From a gamma proteobacterium SCGC AB-629-P17 (GTDB lineage Bacteria > Pseudomonadota > Gammaproteobacteria > PS1 > Pseudothioglobaceae), in contig KB889759.1 in assembly GCA_000372785.1 (NCBI GenBank), positions 1-36,235 of the forward strand: 36,235 nt of DNA. Direction: 5' to 3'. Below the pieces are notes generated by a model, which was given only the letters and a program-made list of their open reading frames with translations, had not been told where the DNA came from and did not search any database. This document shows positions 18,556 to 28,420 of the stretch, one piece after another. Position 1 is the stretch's first letter; each line of letters begins with the position of its first letter. A program made the position numbers and the translations under genes.

Positions 18556-19419
18556 ATGAAAAACATCAAACAAAACCAGGCCCCTCTTGATGCCCATAAA
18601 CGCCAACAAAATAAACCCGTTATCGCCTACCCCATAGATGGCTTGCCTGGATCAAATAACGAACTCTACGAATCTGCAAGAAAGCAATTAACTCTGATTG
18701 ATGAAACCATCATATCTCCAAGAGAGGCAAAAACCTTTGTTGTTCCTGCGGGTCATTTTTTTCGAATTGTATGTATCGAAGGCCCACAAGTAGGAGATCT
18801 AAACCTTTGGAATAATGACAACATCAATGAGCACTTTTATAGTGGTAAAACGAGGGCACTTTATGGCACCCATGTTAGTACCGCTGATCGCCTATATTCA
18901 AATTTTCCTTATCTCAGACCGATGGCGACTATCACCCACGACACACTAGATTGGTATGGCTGGGACGAGGATGGTGGAGGTGTCCACGATGTCATTGGTA
19001 CTCGCTGCGACCCCTACACTCATATGGCGCTTAGTGGAAATGAATATCATTATTGTTGCCATTCAAACCTTTGTCGGGCTCTATCCAAGCAACAAAGAAA
19101 ACCAATCTCTGAAATAGAAACCCTAGTCCATGATGTGCTTAATGTTTTCATGTGTACTGGCTTTACCAAAGACACTCACCAGTACTTTATGAAAGCGAGC
19201 CCAGTTCGCCCTCATGACTTCATTGAAATGTTTGCTGAAATTAATTTGTTGGGAGCTCTGTCTGCCTGCCCTGGAGGAGACTGTAGCTCTTCACATTCAA
19301 GTGACTCGGCGACTTGTTACCCTTTAAAGGTTGAAATCTATAAACCAAATCAAAATAGCTTGAATGACTGGCAACCACCGGTAACGAACAAATATTCTGG
19401 AGGTCATGGTTACAAATGA
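18556..19419 (+). CDS. DUF1989 (urea carboxylase-associated) family protein
   Basis: A 287-residue protein with the DUF1989 pattern: an N-terminal VVPAGHFFRI, then GPQVGDLNLWN, KTRALYGTHVSTADRLYSN, PMATITHDT, a GTRC motif, CHSNLCRAL and a C-terminal LSACPGGDCSSSHSSDS. Members occur beside urea carboxylase, and two (CgdA and CgdB) form carboxyguanidine deiminase in guanidine degradation; this is from memory. Here there is no urea carboxylase in the window, and the gene sits 69 bp after the oxoprolinase. That context suggests action on a ureide or guanidino compound, possibly as a deiminase, but this is a hypothesis. No signal peptide is present. Confidence 0.85.
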   Translation: MKNIKQNQAPLDAHKRQQNKPVIAYPIDGLPGSNNELYESARKQLTLIDETIISPREAKTFVVPAGHFFRIVCIEGPQVGDLNLWNNDNINEHFYSGKTRALYGTHVSTADRLYSNFPYLRPMATITHDTLDWYGWDEDGGGVHDVIGTRCDPYTHMALSGNEYHYCCHSNLCRALSKQQRKPISEIETLVHDVLNVFMCTGFTKDTHQYFMKASPVRPHDFIEMFAEINLLGALSACPGGDCSSSHSSDSATCYPLKVEIYKPNQNSLNDWQPPVTNKYSGGHGYK

Positions 19420-19449
19420 AACTGCATTATATACAATCAAATATAGTCA

Positions 19450-21060
19450 ATGACTAGTTACGATTACATTATTGTCGGCGCTGGTTCATCAGGCTGTGTA
19501 TTGGCCAATCGTCTCAGTGCAAATCCTGAAAATAGTGTTTGTTTGATTGAAGGAGGCGGTAGCGACAAAAGTCCATGGATTCAAATTCCAGCTGGAATTT
19601 TTGGAGTGTATGGCCACAAGGAGTTTGATTACGCATACCAAGGGGTACCTCAAATAAACCTAAATAATCGTACTATCACAGTCAATCGTGGCAAGTGTCT
19701 TGGCGGCTCCAGTTCAATCAACGGTATGATCTACATACGTGGCAACAAAAATGACTATGACAATTGGGCTAAACAGGGCTGTGAAGGCTGGTCCTACGAG
19801 GAAGTACTGCCTATATTTAAAAAAATTGAAAATGACCAAACAGGGGGAGATCCACAATATCACTCATCAGATGGAGAATGGCCAGTAGTTAAACCACAAG
19901 ATGTGAACGCAACTGCCAAACGCTTTGTTAAGGCTGGAGAAAAAATCGGACTACCTCATAATCATGACTTTAATGCCAACTCACAATTGGGCCTCGGAAT
20001 TTATAATGTAAACCAAAACAAGGGCACTCGAGTGAGTTCTTATACAGCCTTTGTCGAACCTATTCTAACAAGACCAAATCTGACAATCCTGACCCATGCA
20101 AGGGTTAAAACACTAGATATTGAGGGCGATTGTGCTAAGGCTGTCAATATAGTAATTAATGCAACCGATAATAGATTAATTTGCAACAAAGAAATTATTC
20201 TTAGTGCCGGTGCTATAGATTCACCCAGAATCCTCCTTGCCTCAGGCATTGGAAATAAAAAGGACCTTGACGAGCTAGAAATAACTTGCAAACACGACGT
20301 GGTTGGTGTTGGTGAGAATCTTCAAGATCACCTAGACTCTATGGTTACTATTCGTTCGAAAAAAGCTGAATCTATAGGTGTCTCGTGGAAATCTTTATTA
20401 CCTGATGTAATTACTGCCCCGTTTAAATACTATTTTAATAAGATGGGCTGGTGGACAACAAATTATGTCGAAGCAGGCGGCTTTGCTGATACCAAATATG
20501 CCAATATAGACTACCCAGATGTTCAGTTTCACTTTACTCCCATTTATAGAAGTCACCGCGGCAAAAAATTTGAATTTGGTCATGGCTACTCGCTTTTCAC
20601 TTGCTTATTGCGTCCTCACAGCACTGGCTCTATCAAATTGGACAGGGATGGATCGAAATTCAAACTTCTTATTGATCACAATTTTTTATCTGACCCAAGA
20701 GATGAAACAATCATAATCGAAGCAGTAAAAAAAGCCAGAGAAGTCCTATTATCGACAGAATTTGACGAAGTTCGTGGCAAAGAAATGGCTCCAGGTAAAA
20801 CAGTACAAAGCGATCAAGAAATATTGGAATACATACGCAAAACTGCACTAACGGTCTACCATCCAGTTGGAACCTGCAAAATGGGAATTGATGAACTAGC
20901 GGTGGTTTCGCCAGAAAATTTAAAGGTAAAAGGGATGCATAATTTGCGTGTTGTCGATGCCTCAATTATGCCAACCATTGTCAGCGGGAATACCTCAGCG
21001 CCAACCATGATGATTGCAGAAATGGGATCGAAAATGATACTGAATGAATCGTACTCCTAA
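19450..21060 (+). CDS. GMC-family FAD-dependent oxidoreductase (choline/alcohol dehydrogenase-like)
   Basis: A 536-residue glucose-methanol-choline oxidoreductase. It has the FAD loop YIIVGAGSSGCVLANRL at residue 5, GGGS, the GMC signature 1 region NRGKCLGGSSSINGMIYIRG, signature 2 GAIDSPRILLASGIG near residue 258, the active-site His in VYHPVGTCKMG, and the partner Asn in SGNTSAPTMM. It is often annotated as choline dehydrogenase (BetA), but the family is broad and the BetA-specific context (betaine aldehyde dehydrogenase BetB, BetI) is absent. It lies 30 bp after the DUF1989 gene, so it is probably in the same transcript. The alcohol substrate is unknown. Confidence 0.85.
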   Translation: MTSYDYIIVGAGSSGCVLANRLSANPENSVCLIEGGGSDKSPWIQIPAGIFGVYGHKEFDYAYQGVPQINLNNRTITVNRGKCLGGSSSINGMIYIRGNKNDYDNWAKQGCEGWSYEEVLPIFKKIENDQTGGDPQYHSSDGEWPVVKPQDVNATAKRFVKAGEKIGLPHNHDFNANSQLGLGIYNVNQNKGTRVSSYTAFVEPILTRPNLTILTHARVKTLDIEGDCAKAVNIVINATDNRLICNKEIILSAGAIDSPRILLASGIGNKKDLDELEITCKHDVVGVGENLQDHLDSMVTIRSKKAESIGVSWKSLLPDVITAPFKYYFNKMGWWTTNYVEAGGFADTKYANIDYPDVQFHFTPIYRSHRGKKFEFGHGYSLFTCLLRPHSTGSIKLDRDGSKFKLLIDHNFLSDPRDETIIIEAVKKAREVLLSTEFDEVRGKEMAPGKTVQSDQEILEYIRKTALTVYHPVGTCKMGIDELAVVSPENLKVKGMHNLRVVDASIMPTIVSGNTSAPTMMIAEMGSKMILNESYS

Positions 21061-21102
21061 ATTGATTTCGAAGATTTTGTTAAATTAACTTTCAGGCGAA
21101 AA

Positions 21103-21969
21103 ATGGAAAATTTACGGGGTATTTTATTCATGATTCTGGCTATGGCTGGATTTGCTCTTGAAGATTTATTTATTAAACTTCTTTCATCACATGTACCAGT
21201 ATCACAGATATTATTCATTCTTGGCTTTAGTGGAACCACTGTATTCTTAATTATTGCACTTCTAACAAATGCACCAATTCTTCACAGAGATCTATTAAAT
21301 AGGCCCGTTATCGTTCGGACATTTTGTGAACTGTTTGCAGCATTGTTCTTTACTTCAGCGATTGCTTTAACACCGCTTTCATCTGCAGCATCAATTTTAA
21401 TGACAACCCCGTTAATGGTGACGATGGGAGCTGCAGTATTTTTTGGAGAAAAAGTTGGTTGGCGGCGCTGGACTGCAATAATGATTGGATTTTTTGGGGT
21501 TTTATTAATCTTGCGCCCAGGATTTGATAGTTTTATGCCAGCTTCTCTACTAGCTGTTATTGCAACTATATTTTTAGCAGTAAGGGATTTAGCTACCCGT
21601 GCCATGAAGTTTGAGATTTCAACGACAACAGTTTCTATTTATGCATTTTTTGCAGTCGGCATCTCAGGTTTTTTTGCTATGCCTTTCTTTTCAGCTATGG
21701 TTATTCCTTCTTCAATTGAAATAGTGTATTTAATCTCAGCCACGTTTGTCGGCGTAATTGCCTATTACGCAATCGTGCTTGCTACTCGCGATGGAGATGT
21801 ATCAGTTATATCGCCATTCCGTTACTCACGGCTGGTGTTTGCTATGCTTTTATCAATCATAATTCTTTCAGAAAGGCCAGACTTATTAACATTGAGTGGA
21901 GCTTCAATAATTGTGGTTTCAGGCATTTATACATTTATTCGTGAAGGTCGTTTGAAGCAAATCCACTAA
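21103..21969 (+). CDS. DMT-superfamily (EamA) transporter
   Basis: A 288-residue integral membrane protein with about ten hydrophobic segments arranged as two EamA repeats (roughly 1-140 and 145-282). The first helix is ILFMILAMAGFALEDLFIKLL, and the second repeat ends LLTLSGASIIVVSGIYTFI. These are inner-membrane exporters or importers of small metabolites; substrate cannot be inferred from sequence. It lies 43 bp after the GMC gene and before creatinase, so it may move a compound of this pathway such as creatine, creatinine or a cyclic ureide, or export a product. Confidence 0.85.
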   Translation: MENLRGILFMILAMAGFALEDLFIKLLSSHVPVSQILFILGFSGTTVFLIIALLTNAPILHRDLLNRPVIVRTFCELFAALFFTSAIALTPLSSAASILMTTPLMVTMGAAVFFGEKVGWRRWTAIMIGFFGVLLILRPGFDSFMPASLLAVIATIFLAVRDLATRAMKFEISTTTVSIYAFFAVGISGFFAMPFFSAMVIPSSIEIVYLISATFVGVIAYYAIVLATRDGDVSVISPFRYSRLVFAMLLSIIILSERPDLLTLSGASIIVVSGIYTFIREGRLKQIH

Positions 21970-21991
21970 AGTGGTGTTGATAGTTTTCTTC

Positions 21992-22021
21992 TTGTTACAG
22001 CATAAGAATATACTGTATAGA
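21992..22021 (+). promoter_or_regulatory. Possible promoter and operator of the creatinase gene
   Basis: TTGTTA (21992-21997) and TATAGA (22016-22021) are separated by 18 bp. The dyad TATACTGTATA (22009-22019) overlaps the -10 element and could be an operator. It is based on sequence appearance only. Confidence 0.3.
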
Positions 22022-22074
22022 AAAAGCTTGCTTTCCTAAGTAAACTTTATTAACATCCGCAGGATAAATCACAT

Positions 22075-22080
22075 CGAGGA
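22075..22080 (+). promoter_or_regulatory. Strong ribosome-binding site of creatinase
   Basis: GAGGAG lies 6 nt before the ATG at 22087 and fixes that start. Most genes in this window have weaker sites, so high translation of creatinase is likely. Confidence 0.75.
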
Positions 22081-22086
22081 GATGCT

Positions 22087-23295
22087 ATGAATTTGCCAAG
22101 AACAAAACTGATACCAAACGGCGACAATATCGTTCATACGTTTACCGATACAGAATATAAAAACCGTCAAGCTCATCTTAGACAGCATATGGCAGCAAAT
22201 AATATTGATGCTGTAATTTTTAGTTCTATCCATGGCATTAATTACTATAGCGACTTTCTATATTGCTCTTTTGGACGACCTTACGCACTAGTTGTAACCC
22301 AAGACAAAGCCACAACGGTAACAGCTAACATTGATGGAGGTCAGCCATGGCGTCGCTCCTTTGGTGAAAATCTGGTTTATACCGACTGGCAAAAAGACAG
22401 TTACTTCTATGCTTTACAGCAACTAATAGAAAACAAAGGGACAATTGGTATTGAACATGACCATATCACTATGGAACGATTAGACAAACTTCAAAGTGCT
22501 TTCGATAAAGCTAAACTTGTTGATATTTCGGTTGACTGTATGCAAATGCGTTCAATCAAATCAGATGAAGAAATAGCTCACATCATTCAAGGGGCCAATG
22601 TCTGTGATATCGGAGGTGCAGCTTTGGTGGAAGCGGTTAAGGAGGGGGCTCCAGAACATGAAGTGGCGCTTCATTCCACTCAAGCAATGGTTAGAGAAAT
22701 CGCAAAGAGATACCCACACTCTGAACTGATGGATACTTGGACCTGGTTTCAGTCTGGAATTAATACCGATGGTGCACACAATCCTGTCACTACAAGACAA
22801 GTTCAAAAAGGTGATATTCTGAGTCTCAACTGTTTTTCTATGATTGCTGGTTATTACGTTGCACTTGAACGCACATTATTCTACGACCACGTTGATGATG
22901 AATCCTTAAGACTATGGGAAATCAATGTTAAAGTTCACAAAGAAGGCATGAAATTAATTAAGCCAGGTGTTGCATGTAAAGATATCGCTCTTGAACTGAA
23001 CAAAATTTTCGAAGAATACGGCTTACTTGAAAGCCGTACCTTTGGCTACGGTCATTCTTTCGGAGTGTTATCTCACTATTACGGTCGAGAAGCTGGTGTC
23101 GAATTGAGAGAGGATATCGACACAGTTCTTCAGAAGAATATGGTGGTTTCAATGGAACCGATGATTATGATTCCTGAAGGTCAACCGGGTGCAGGAGGAT
23201 ATCGTGAACATGACGTTATGGTAATAACAGAGGATAACGCCTATGATATTACCAAGTTCCCTTACGGACCGGAGCACAATATTATCACTAATTAG
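22087..23295 (+). CDS. Creatinase (creatine amidinohydrolase)
   Basis: A 402-residue protein that can be followed almost end to end against Pseudomonas putida creatinase (403 residues) as I remember it. Shared segments include INYYSDFLYCSFGRPYALVV, NIDGGQPWRR, TWTWFQSGINTDGAHNPVTT, GYGHSFG, SHYYGREAG and TKFPYGPE. Catalytic and binding residues are present: His231 (P. putida His232), Glu261 (Glu262), Glu357 (Glu358), Phe62, Arg64 and Arg334 (Arg335). It hydrolyses creatine to sarcosine and urea in the cytoplasm without metal, although the fold is that of M24 metallopeptidases. SoxBDA and the glycine cleavage genes flank it, giving a direct route for the product. No urease is in the window to use the urea. 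Its stop is 15 bp from the convergent GcvR-like gene. Confidence 0.95.
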   Translation: MNLPRTKLIPNGDNIVHTFTDTEYKNRQAHLRQHMAANNIDAVIFSSIHGINYYSDFLYCSFGRPYALVVTQDKATTVTANIDGGQPWRRSFGENLVYTDWQKDSYFYALQQLIENKGTIGIEHDHITMERLDKLQSAFDKAKLVDISVDCMQMRSIKSDEEIAHIIQGANVCDIGGAALVEAVKEGAPEHEVALHSTQAMVREIAKRYPHSELMDTWTWFQSGINTDGAHNPVTTRQVQKGDILSLNCFSMIAGYYVALERTLFYDHVDDESLRLWEINVKVHKEGMKLIKPGVACKDIALELNKIFEEYGLLESRTFGYGHSFGVLSHYYGREAGVELREDIDTVLQKNMVVSMEPMIMIPEGQPGAGGYREHDVMVITEDNAYDITKFPYGPEHNIITN

Positions 23296-23310
23296 TGTGC
23301 CGAGGCTTGA

Positions 23311-23826
23311 CTAACTTTCGTAAGAGTATATCTCCACCATCATCTCGTCAGCTATTAGCTCTAGCTTATCTTTGATGAGGCGTTCATCGATAGAAGTTGG
23401 CAAATGCAAGTTGATTTGTGCCTTAAAAAGTTTCTCGCCTGACATCGATGCGTCAATTATTTCGGTCTTTATCCCCTCCACATTAGCTTTTAGATCATAA
23501 GTTAAGACGTGAGACAAGTGATTAATAATGCCTACATGGTTTTGACCTATGAGCTCAATATTGTAGCTCTTATAATCAGATAGCGTAACTGGTGCTGTCT
23601 CTTCACACGCAATTTGTAACCCTAACTTGGATGAGGTTAGCTCTTTAATAAGCTTTTTGGCATTCTTTGATGGTACGTTCACCCTTAAAATACCAGCAAA
23701 CTTGGCCTCGACGGTTGACATGTTGCTTTCTATCCAGTCGCCATCATTTGAGACGATTATCTCCGACAGACTATCCAATAGTCCTGGTTTATCATCGCCC
23801 AACACACTGATTAAAATTGATTTCAT
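23311..23826 (-). CDS. GcvR-like double-ACT regulator
   Basis: A 171-residue protein made of two ACT domains (about 1-75 and 90-171). The first opens ISVLGDDKPGLLDSLSEII and the second ELIGQNHVGIINHLSHVL, the usual ligand-binding turn of ACT modules. It matches the GcvR family; in E. coli GcvR binds GcvA and, with glycine, controls gcvTHP. It has no DNA-binding domain and no GcvA homologue is visible here. It sits 6 bp after gcvP in the same direction, so it is the last gene of the gcv operon and may sense glycine for its own operon. The partner is unknown. Confidence 0.8.
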   Translation of the reverse strand: MKSILISVLGDDKPGLLDSLSEIIVSNDGDWIESNMSTVEAKFAGILRVNVPSKNAKKLIKELTSSKLGLQIACEETAPVTLSDYKSYNIELIGQNHVGIINHLSHVLTYDLKANVEGIKTEIIDASMSGEKLFKAQINLHLPTSIDERLIKDKLELIADEMMVEIYSYES

Positions 23827-23832
23827 AACAAC

Positions 23833-26685
23833 TTACTCGTAATTTTCTATACTAGGACAAGAACAAATTAAATTCTTGTCACCATAAACATTATCTACTC
23901 GGGAAACAGGGGGCCAATACTTAACCTTTTTTAGTGTCTCTACCGGATAAGCTGCGTCTTCTCTCGAGTAAGAAAAATTCCAAGATGAAGATGATACCAT
24001 TTCTAATGTATGAGGCGAATTTATTAGCGGATTATCTTTGACCGAATAATCACCCGATTCAACTTTTCTTATCTCTTCTCTGATTTGAATCATTGCGTCA
24101 CAAAAACGATCCAATTCATCTAATGATTCTGACTCTGTTGGCTCAATCATTAATGTTCCAGCAACAGGAAATGACATTGTAGGCGCATGAAAGCCGTAAT
24201 CAATCAAACGTTTTGCAACATCATCCACACTAATATCGAACTTTTCCTTGATGGGACGAAGGTCAACAATGCATTCGTGAGCGACCCTGCCATTCTCATC
24301 ACTATAGAGTATAGGATAATGCTTTGACAAACGAGTTGCTATGTAATTTGCATTCAATATTGCATTTGTGGTCGCCTCGTAAAGACCATTCTTACCAAGC
24401 ATAGCAATATACATCCAGCTAATTGGCAAAATACTGCCCGAACCCCAAGGCGCGCCAGCAATACTACCGACACCAGTATTATTTAATGGTGTTGTCGGTA
24501 AAAAATCTACCAAATGCTCCTTAACTCCGATAGGACCAACTCCTGGACCTCCGCCTCCGTGGGGTATGGCAAATGTTTTGTGTAAGTTCAGATGAGAAAC
24601 GTCACCACCGAATTCACCAGGAGCTGAAATTCCAACCATCGCATTCATGTTAGCACCGTCGATGTATACCTGACCTCCGGCTTTATGAACAACCTTACAA
24701 ACCTCTTTAACATCTTTTTCAAACACTCCGTGAGTAGAGGGATAGGTAATCATAATGGCTGCCAAATTATCTGCATTTTCTTTGCACTTAGACTTTAAAT
24801 CTGACATGTCGATGTAGCCATTATCTGCAGTCTTAACTACGACCACTTTCATCCCCGCCATTTGCGCAGAGGCCGGATTGGTTCCATGGGCCGATGCGGG
24901 AATTAAACAAATATTTCGATTCTCCTCGCCGTTACTTCGATGAAAAGCACGAATTGCTATAAGTCCTGCATATTCACCTTGGGCTCCCGAGTTAGGTTGC
25001 AAAGAAATTGCCGCGTATCCAGTTGCTTCGCATAGCATCTCTTCAAGTTCACTGATCATTTGTTGATATCCTATTACCTGATTCATTGGCACTGCAGGGT
25101 GGATTTGAGAAAATTCTGGCCAAGTAACGGGTATCAATTCAGCTGCAGCATTTAACTTCATAGTACATGATCCAAGCGGTATCATTGCTCGGTCAAGCGC
25201 GAGATCTTTATCGCCTAGATATCGAATATAACGCATCATATTGGTTTCTGAGCGATAGGTATTGAAAACATCATGGGTCATGAATTCTGAATTTCTCTTT
25301 AGGTTTTTACTGATTTGAGATTTATTTTTTTCAAACAATAGTTGTGCGCTTTGCTTAGATTCTGTATTAAATATCTTCCATAAATACTCTATATCCTCTG
25401 GAGTGCTGAGCTCATCAAATGAAACTGAAACGAGGGTTTTACTAAAAACATTTATGTTGTATCCATTTTTTTCAGCCTGCATGACAACTGCGTCGGAGTT
25501 TTTAACTTCTATCGTTAATGTATCAAAAAATGTTTCGTTTACAATACGAAAACCCATTTCAGAAATACCATCTGCAAAAACAGCCGCATAACGAAAAATT
25601 CTTTCAGCAATCTTTTTAAGACCTTTAGGGCCATGATAAACGGCATACATGCTCGCCATAACAGCCAGAAGAGCTTGCGCCGTGCATATATTGCTGGTGG
25701 CTTTTTCACGTCGAATGTGTTGTTCACGGGTTTGTAGGGCTAGTCGATACGCCAACCTACCTTTGCTATCAACCGTAGCACCAATAATTCTTCCAGGCAT
25801 AGAGCGTTTATGTTTTTCCTTGATTGACATATAGGCTGCGTGAGGTCCGCCATAGCCGATTGGCACTCCAAATCTTTGTGTATTACCAATCACCACATCG
25901 GCGCCCATTTCACCAGGGGGCTTTAAAAGCGTTAACGATAATAAATCTGCACTAACGGCAGCTAAGGCTTGCTTTTCATGAATTGAATCTATTAGTTTTG
26001 AGTAATCTCTAAAGTTGCCATAAGTATTCGGATATTGCAGCAATACACCAAAACAATCATGTTTTTCTAGTTCTACTAATGGGTCGCCGATTACCACTTC
26101 AATGCCTAATGGCTCAGCTCTTGTTAGCACTACTTCAATATTCTGAGGGTAGCAATCATTTGCAACAAAAAAAACTTTGCTCTTCGATTTACTTACTCTC
26201 TGGCAGAAACTCATAGCCTCGGCACAAGCACTAGCCTCATCTAGCATTGATGCATTTGCTAACTCCATTCCCGTTAAATCAGTAACCATTGTTTGGAAGT
26301 TCATTAATGCCTCTAAACGGCCTTGAGATATTTCTGGTTGATATGGAGTATAGGCCGAATACCAGGCAGGATTTTCCTGGATATTGCGCTGTATCACTGG
26401 CGGTGTAATTGAATTGTAATAGCCCTGTCCAATGAATGATTTATAGCGGATATTCATTCTCGCTAAATTTCTTAACTGTTTAAGTGCCGCTAATTCTGAA
26501 ATACCATCAGCTATATTCATCGGCTTTTTCCGACGAATAATATCTGGCACAATTTCTTCAATCAAGTCATCTAAGTTATCAAAACCAAGATAATCAAGCA
26601 TCTTTTTTTTCTGAGCACTGGAGGAACCAATATGCCTATTGGTAAAAACGTCGTTATTTAATAAATCTTCTATCTTAGTGGCCAT
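23833..26685 (-). CDS. gcvP: Glycine dehydrogenase (decarboxylating), P-protein
   Basis: A 950-residue single-chain P-protein, the length usual in proteobacteria (E. coli about 957), not the split alpha/beta form. The N-terminal half carries FTNRHIGSS and the inactive PLP-like domain. The C-terminal half holds the PLP lysine in [17 protein letters not shown] near residue 700, with [13 protein letters not shown] and [11 protein letters not shown] as further cofactor and glycine contacts. It decarboxylates glycine and passes the aminomethyl group to the lipoyl arm of GcvH. It lies 12 bp after gcvH. Sarcosine from creatine would feed it with glycine. Confidence 0.97.
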   Translation of the reverse strand: MATKIEDLLNNDVFTNRHIGSSSAQKKKMLDYLGFDNLDDLIEEIVPDIIRRKKPMNIADGISELAALKQLRNLARMNIRYKSFIGQGYYNSITPPVIQRNIQENPAWYSAYTPYQPEISQGRLEALMNFQTMVTDLTGMELANASMLDEASACAEAMSFCQRVSKSKSKVFFVANDCYPQNIEVVLTRAEPLGIEVVIGDPLVELEKHDCFGVLLQYPNTYGNFRDYSKLIDSIHEKQALAAVSADLLSLTLLKPPGEMGADVVIGNTQRFGVPIGYGGPHAAYMSIKEKHKRSMPGRIIGATVDSKGRLAYRLALQTREQHIRREKATSNICTAQALLAVMASMYAVYHGPKGLKKIAERIFRYAAVFADGISEMGFRIVNETFFDTLTIEVKNSDAVVMQAEKNGYNINVFSKTLVSVSFDELSTPEDIEYLWKIFNTESKQSAQLLFEKNKSQISKNLKRNSEFMTHDVFNTYRSETNMMRYIRYLGDKDLALDRAMIPLGSCTMKLNAAAELIPVTWPEFSQIHPAVPMNQVIGYQQMISELEEMLCEATGYAAISLQPNSGAQGEYAGLIAIRAFHRSNGEENRNICLIPASAHGTNPASAQMAGMKVVVVKTADNGYIDMSDLKSKCKENADNLAAIMITYPSTHGVFEKDVKEVCKVVHKAGGQVYIDGANMNAMVGISAPGEFGGDVSHLNLHKTFAIPHGGGGPGVGPIGVKEHLVDFLPTTPLNNTGVGSIAGAPWGSGSILPISWMYIAMLGKNGLYEATTNAILNANYIATRLSKHYPILYSDENGRVAHECIVDLRPIKEKFDISVDDVAKRLIDYGFHAPTMSFPVAGTLMIEPTESESLDELDRFCDAMIQIREEIRKVESGDYSVKDNPLINSPHTLEMVSSSSWNFSYSREDAAYPVETLKKVKYWPPVSRVDNVYGDKNLICSCPSIENYE

Positions 26686-26697
26686 TTATTTTTCAGT

Positions 26698-27069
26698 TTA
26701 ATCTTCGATAAAAGTTTGATAGGCATCGTCATCCATTAGGTCATCCAACTCAGATGCATTGGAAAGTTTGACTTTAACAAACCAGCCATCGCCCATCGAG
26801 TCTTCTGAAACAAGTTCCGGCTCATCTGCCAATCTGTCATTTACCTCAACGATCTCTCCAGAAACAGGAGCAACCAAATCTGAAGCCGCCTTAACCGACT
26901 CAATCACAGAAATGTTGTCTCCTCGACTACACTCATCACCGACCTCTGGTAGTTCAATAAAAACCAAATCGCCCAATTGTTCTTGAGCAAAATCGGTTAT
27001 TCCTATAGTCACCAGGTCTTCTTCTTGCACCTTAACCCACTCATGATCTTCGGAATATTTAATACTCAT
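26698..27069 (-). CDS. gcvH: Glycine cleavage system H-protein
   Basis: A 123-residue lipoyl carrier protein. The lipoylated lysine is Lys60 in VIESVKAASD, and the start YSEDHEWVKV and the segment GITDFAQEQLGD are standard. It shuttles the aminomethyl group from GcvP to GcvT and is reoxidised by lipoamide dehydrogenase, which is not in this window. A purine-rich GGGGG site precedes the ATG. It is the middle gene of gcvTHP. Confidence 0.97.
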   Translation of the reverse strand: MSIKYSEDHEWVKVQEEDLVTIGITDFAQEQLGDLVFIELPEVGDECSRGDNISVIESVKAASDLVAPVSGEIVEVNDRLADEPELVSEDSMGDGWFVKVKLSNASELDDLMDDDAYQTFIED

Positions 27070-27092
27070 TACTGCCCCCTATTTTGTTTTTT

Positions 27093-28217
27093 CTAACCTC
27101 TAAAATAATTTTGTTTAACGAAAGGTAATTTTACTACACTTACAGGAATCTTCTTATCGCGAACCAATGCAAACAAGTTGGATTTACCATCAATATAACT
27201 CACTTCAATTCTTGCAATAGCTACAGGTTTTCCTGCAGTGGGGCCAAAACTACCACTGGTAACTTGGCCGACTCGATTACCCGCACCATCCTCAATCAAA
27301 GCGCCATCACGAACCGGCACCCTGCCCTCAGGTTGCAAGCCAACTATCTTGACTTTAGTGCCTTCAGAAAGATGACTCATAACAATTACATCCCCAGGAT
27401 AGCCGCCAGGACGCTTACCACCGAGTCTTCTCGTTTTCGATAACGCCCAACTCAACGAAGACTCCACTGGAGTATGTTGTTCGTCTAGTTCATGACCATA
27501 TAGCGACAGGCCAGCCTCCAAGCGAAGTGAATCTCTTGCTCCAAGTCCAACCCATTCAACCATCTCATCTGATATTAAAAGTTTGGCAATACTTTCAGCC
27601 TGATGCCCTGGTATTGAAATTTCAAATCCATCCTCTCCGCTATAACCAGACCTTGTTGTTAAGCATTCAACTCCATCAATCTTTAATATCTTAGCCGTCA
27701 TAAAGGTCATCTCAATACAAGAAGGTGCAAATTTCGCCAACACTTCACATGACTTTGGGCCTTGCAAAGCCAACAGCGCAACATCTTCAAGAAGCTCAAC
27801 TTCACAACCAATATCAACTAAACTCTTCAAGTGTTCAAAATCTGCAACCTTGCATGCCGCGTTGACTACTAAGAACAAGTTATCATCACCAATATTCGTC
27901 ACCATCAAGTCATCCATTACACCGCCATTGCTATTTGTAAAGACAGCATAACGTTGTTTCATTAGAGGTAAATCAACTATATCGACTGGAACTAGGGTCT
28001 CCAAAGCTTGTTTTACGTTCTGACCTGTAAGCTTGATTTGACCCATATGAGAAACATCAAAAAGACCAGCGTTTTCGCGTGTATGCAGATGCTCCTTTTT
28101 AATCCCTAACGGATACTGAAGAGGCATTTCATAGCCCGCAAACGGCACCATTTTTGCATCAGCATCAAGATGCATTTGATGCAGCGGAGTAGTTAGTATT
28201 CGGTCAACAGATGACAT
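27093..28217 (-). CDS. gcvT: Glycine cleavage system aminomethyltransferase (T-protein)
   Basis: A 374-residue folate enzyme starting TTPLHQMHLDADAKMVPFAG. Other family landmarks are GLFDVSHMGQIKLTG, the conserved Asp region VMDDLMVTN, TRSGYSGEDGFEIS and the folate-site Arg/Asp segment LGARDSLRLEAGL. It transfers the methylene unit to tetrahydrofolate and releases ammonia. It heads the operon gcvT-gcvH-gcvP-GcvR-like. The same 5,10-methylene-THF product would come from an intact SoxA, so the two systems converge on the folate pool. Confidence 0.97.
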   Translation of the reverse strand: MSSVDRILTTPLHQMHLDADAKMVPFAGYEMPLQYPLGIKKEHLHTRENAGLFDVSHMGQIKLTGQNVKQALETLVPVDIVDLPLMKQRYAVFTNSNGGVMDDLMVTNIGDDNLFLVVNAACKVADFEHLKSLVDIGCEVELLEDVALLALQGPKSCEVLAKFAPSCIEMTFMTAKILKIDGVECLTTRSGYSGEDGFEISIPGHQAESIAKLLISDEMVEWVGLGARDSLRLEAGLSLYGHELDEQHTPVESSLSWALSKTRRLGGKRPGGYPGDVIVMSHLSEGTKVKIVGLQPEGRVPVRDGALIEDGAGNRVGQVTSGSFGPTAGKPVAIARIEVSYIDGKSNLFALVRDKKIPVSVVKLPFVKQNYFRG

Positions 28218-28291
28218 TAAAATAATTACTTAAAAACTCATTTTTATCTACTGAAAAATGCAGTCAAAACTAGCGCTTAAAGAGAAGCATT

Positions 28292-28331
28292 ATTATATTC
28301 TCTTATTTTAATTTGATTCAATTTATTGAAT
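28292..28331 (-). promoter_or_regulatory. Putative gcv promoter with overlapping palindrome
   Basis: On the minus strand TTGAAT (28321-28316) and TATAAT (28297-28292) are spaced by 18 bp and lie about 75 bp upstream of the gcvT start. A perfect dyad ATTCAAT-TT-ATTGAAT (28316-28331) overlaps the -35 element and could bind a regulator. I saw no glycine-riboswitch core in the 203-bp gap 28218-28420. Confidence 0.45.
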
Positions 28332-28420
28332 TAAATTATCTTCAAACGGATAATGACTTATCTGATAGTTTTGTCGCGGGTATTATTTGGGTTAGCTCGT
28401 CCATCTGATTGTTATTCTAT

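Noticed and set aside
19450-21060. Choline dehydrogenase (betA)
   Set aside because: GMC motifs are shared by many alcohol oxidoreductases, and no betB or betI is nearby.
28218-28420. Possible glycine riboswitch upstream of gcvT
   Set aside because: The gap is AT-rich and lacks the G-rich conserved core of the glycine aptamer; only a promoter and dyad are visible.
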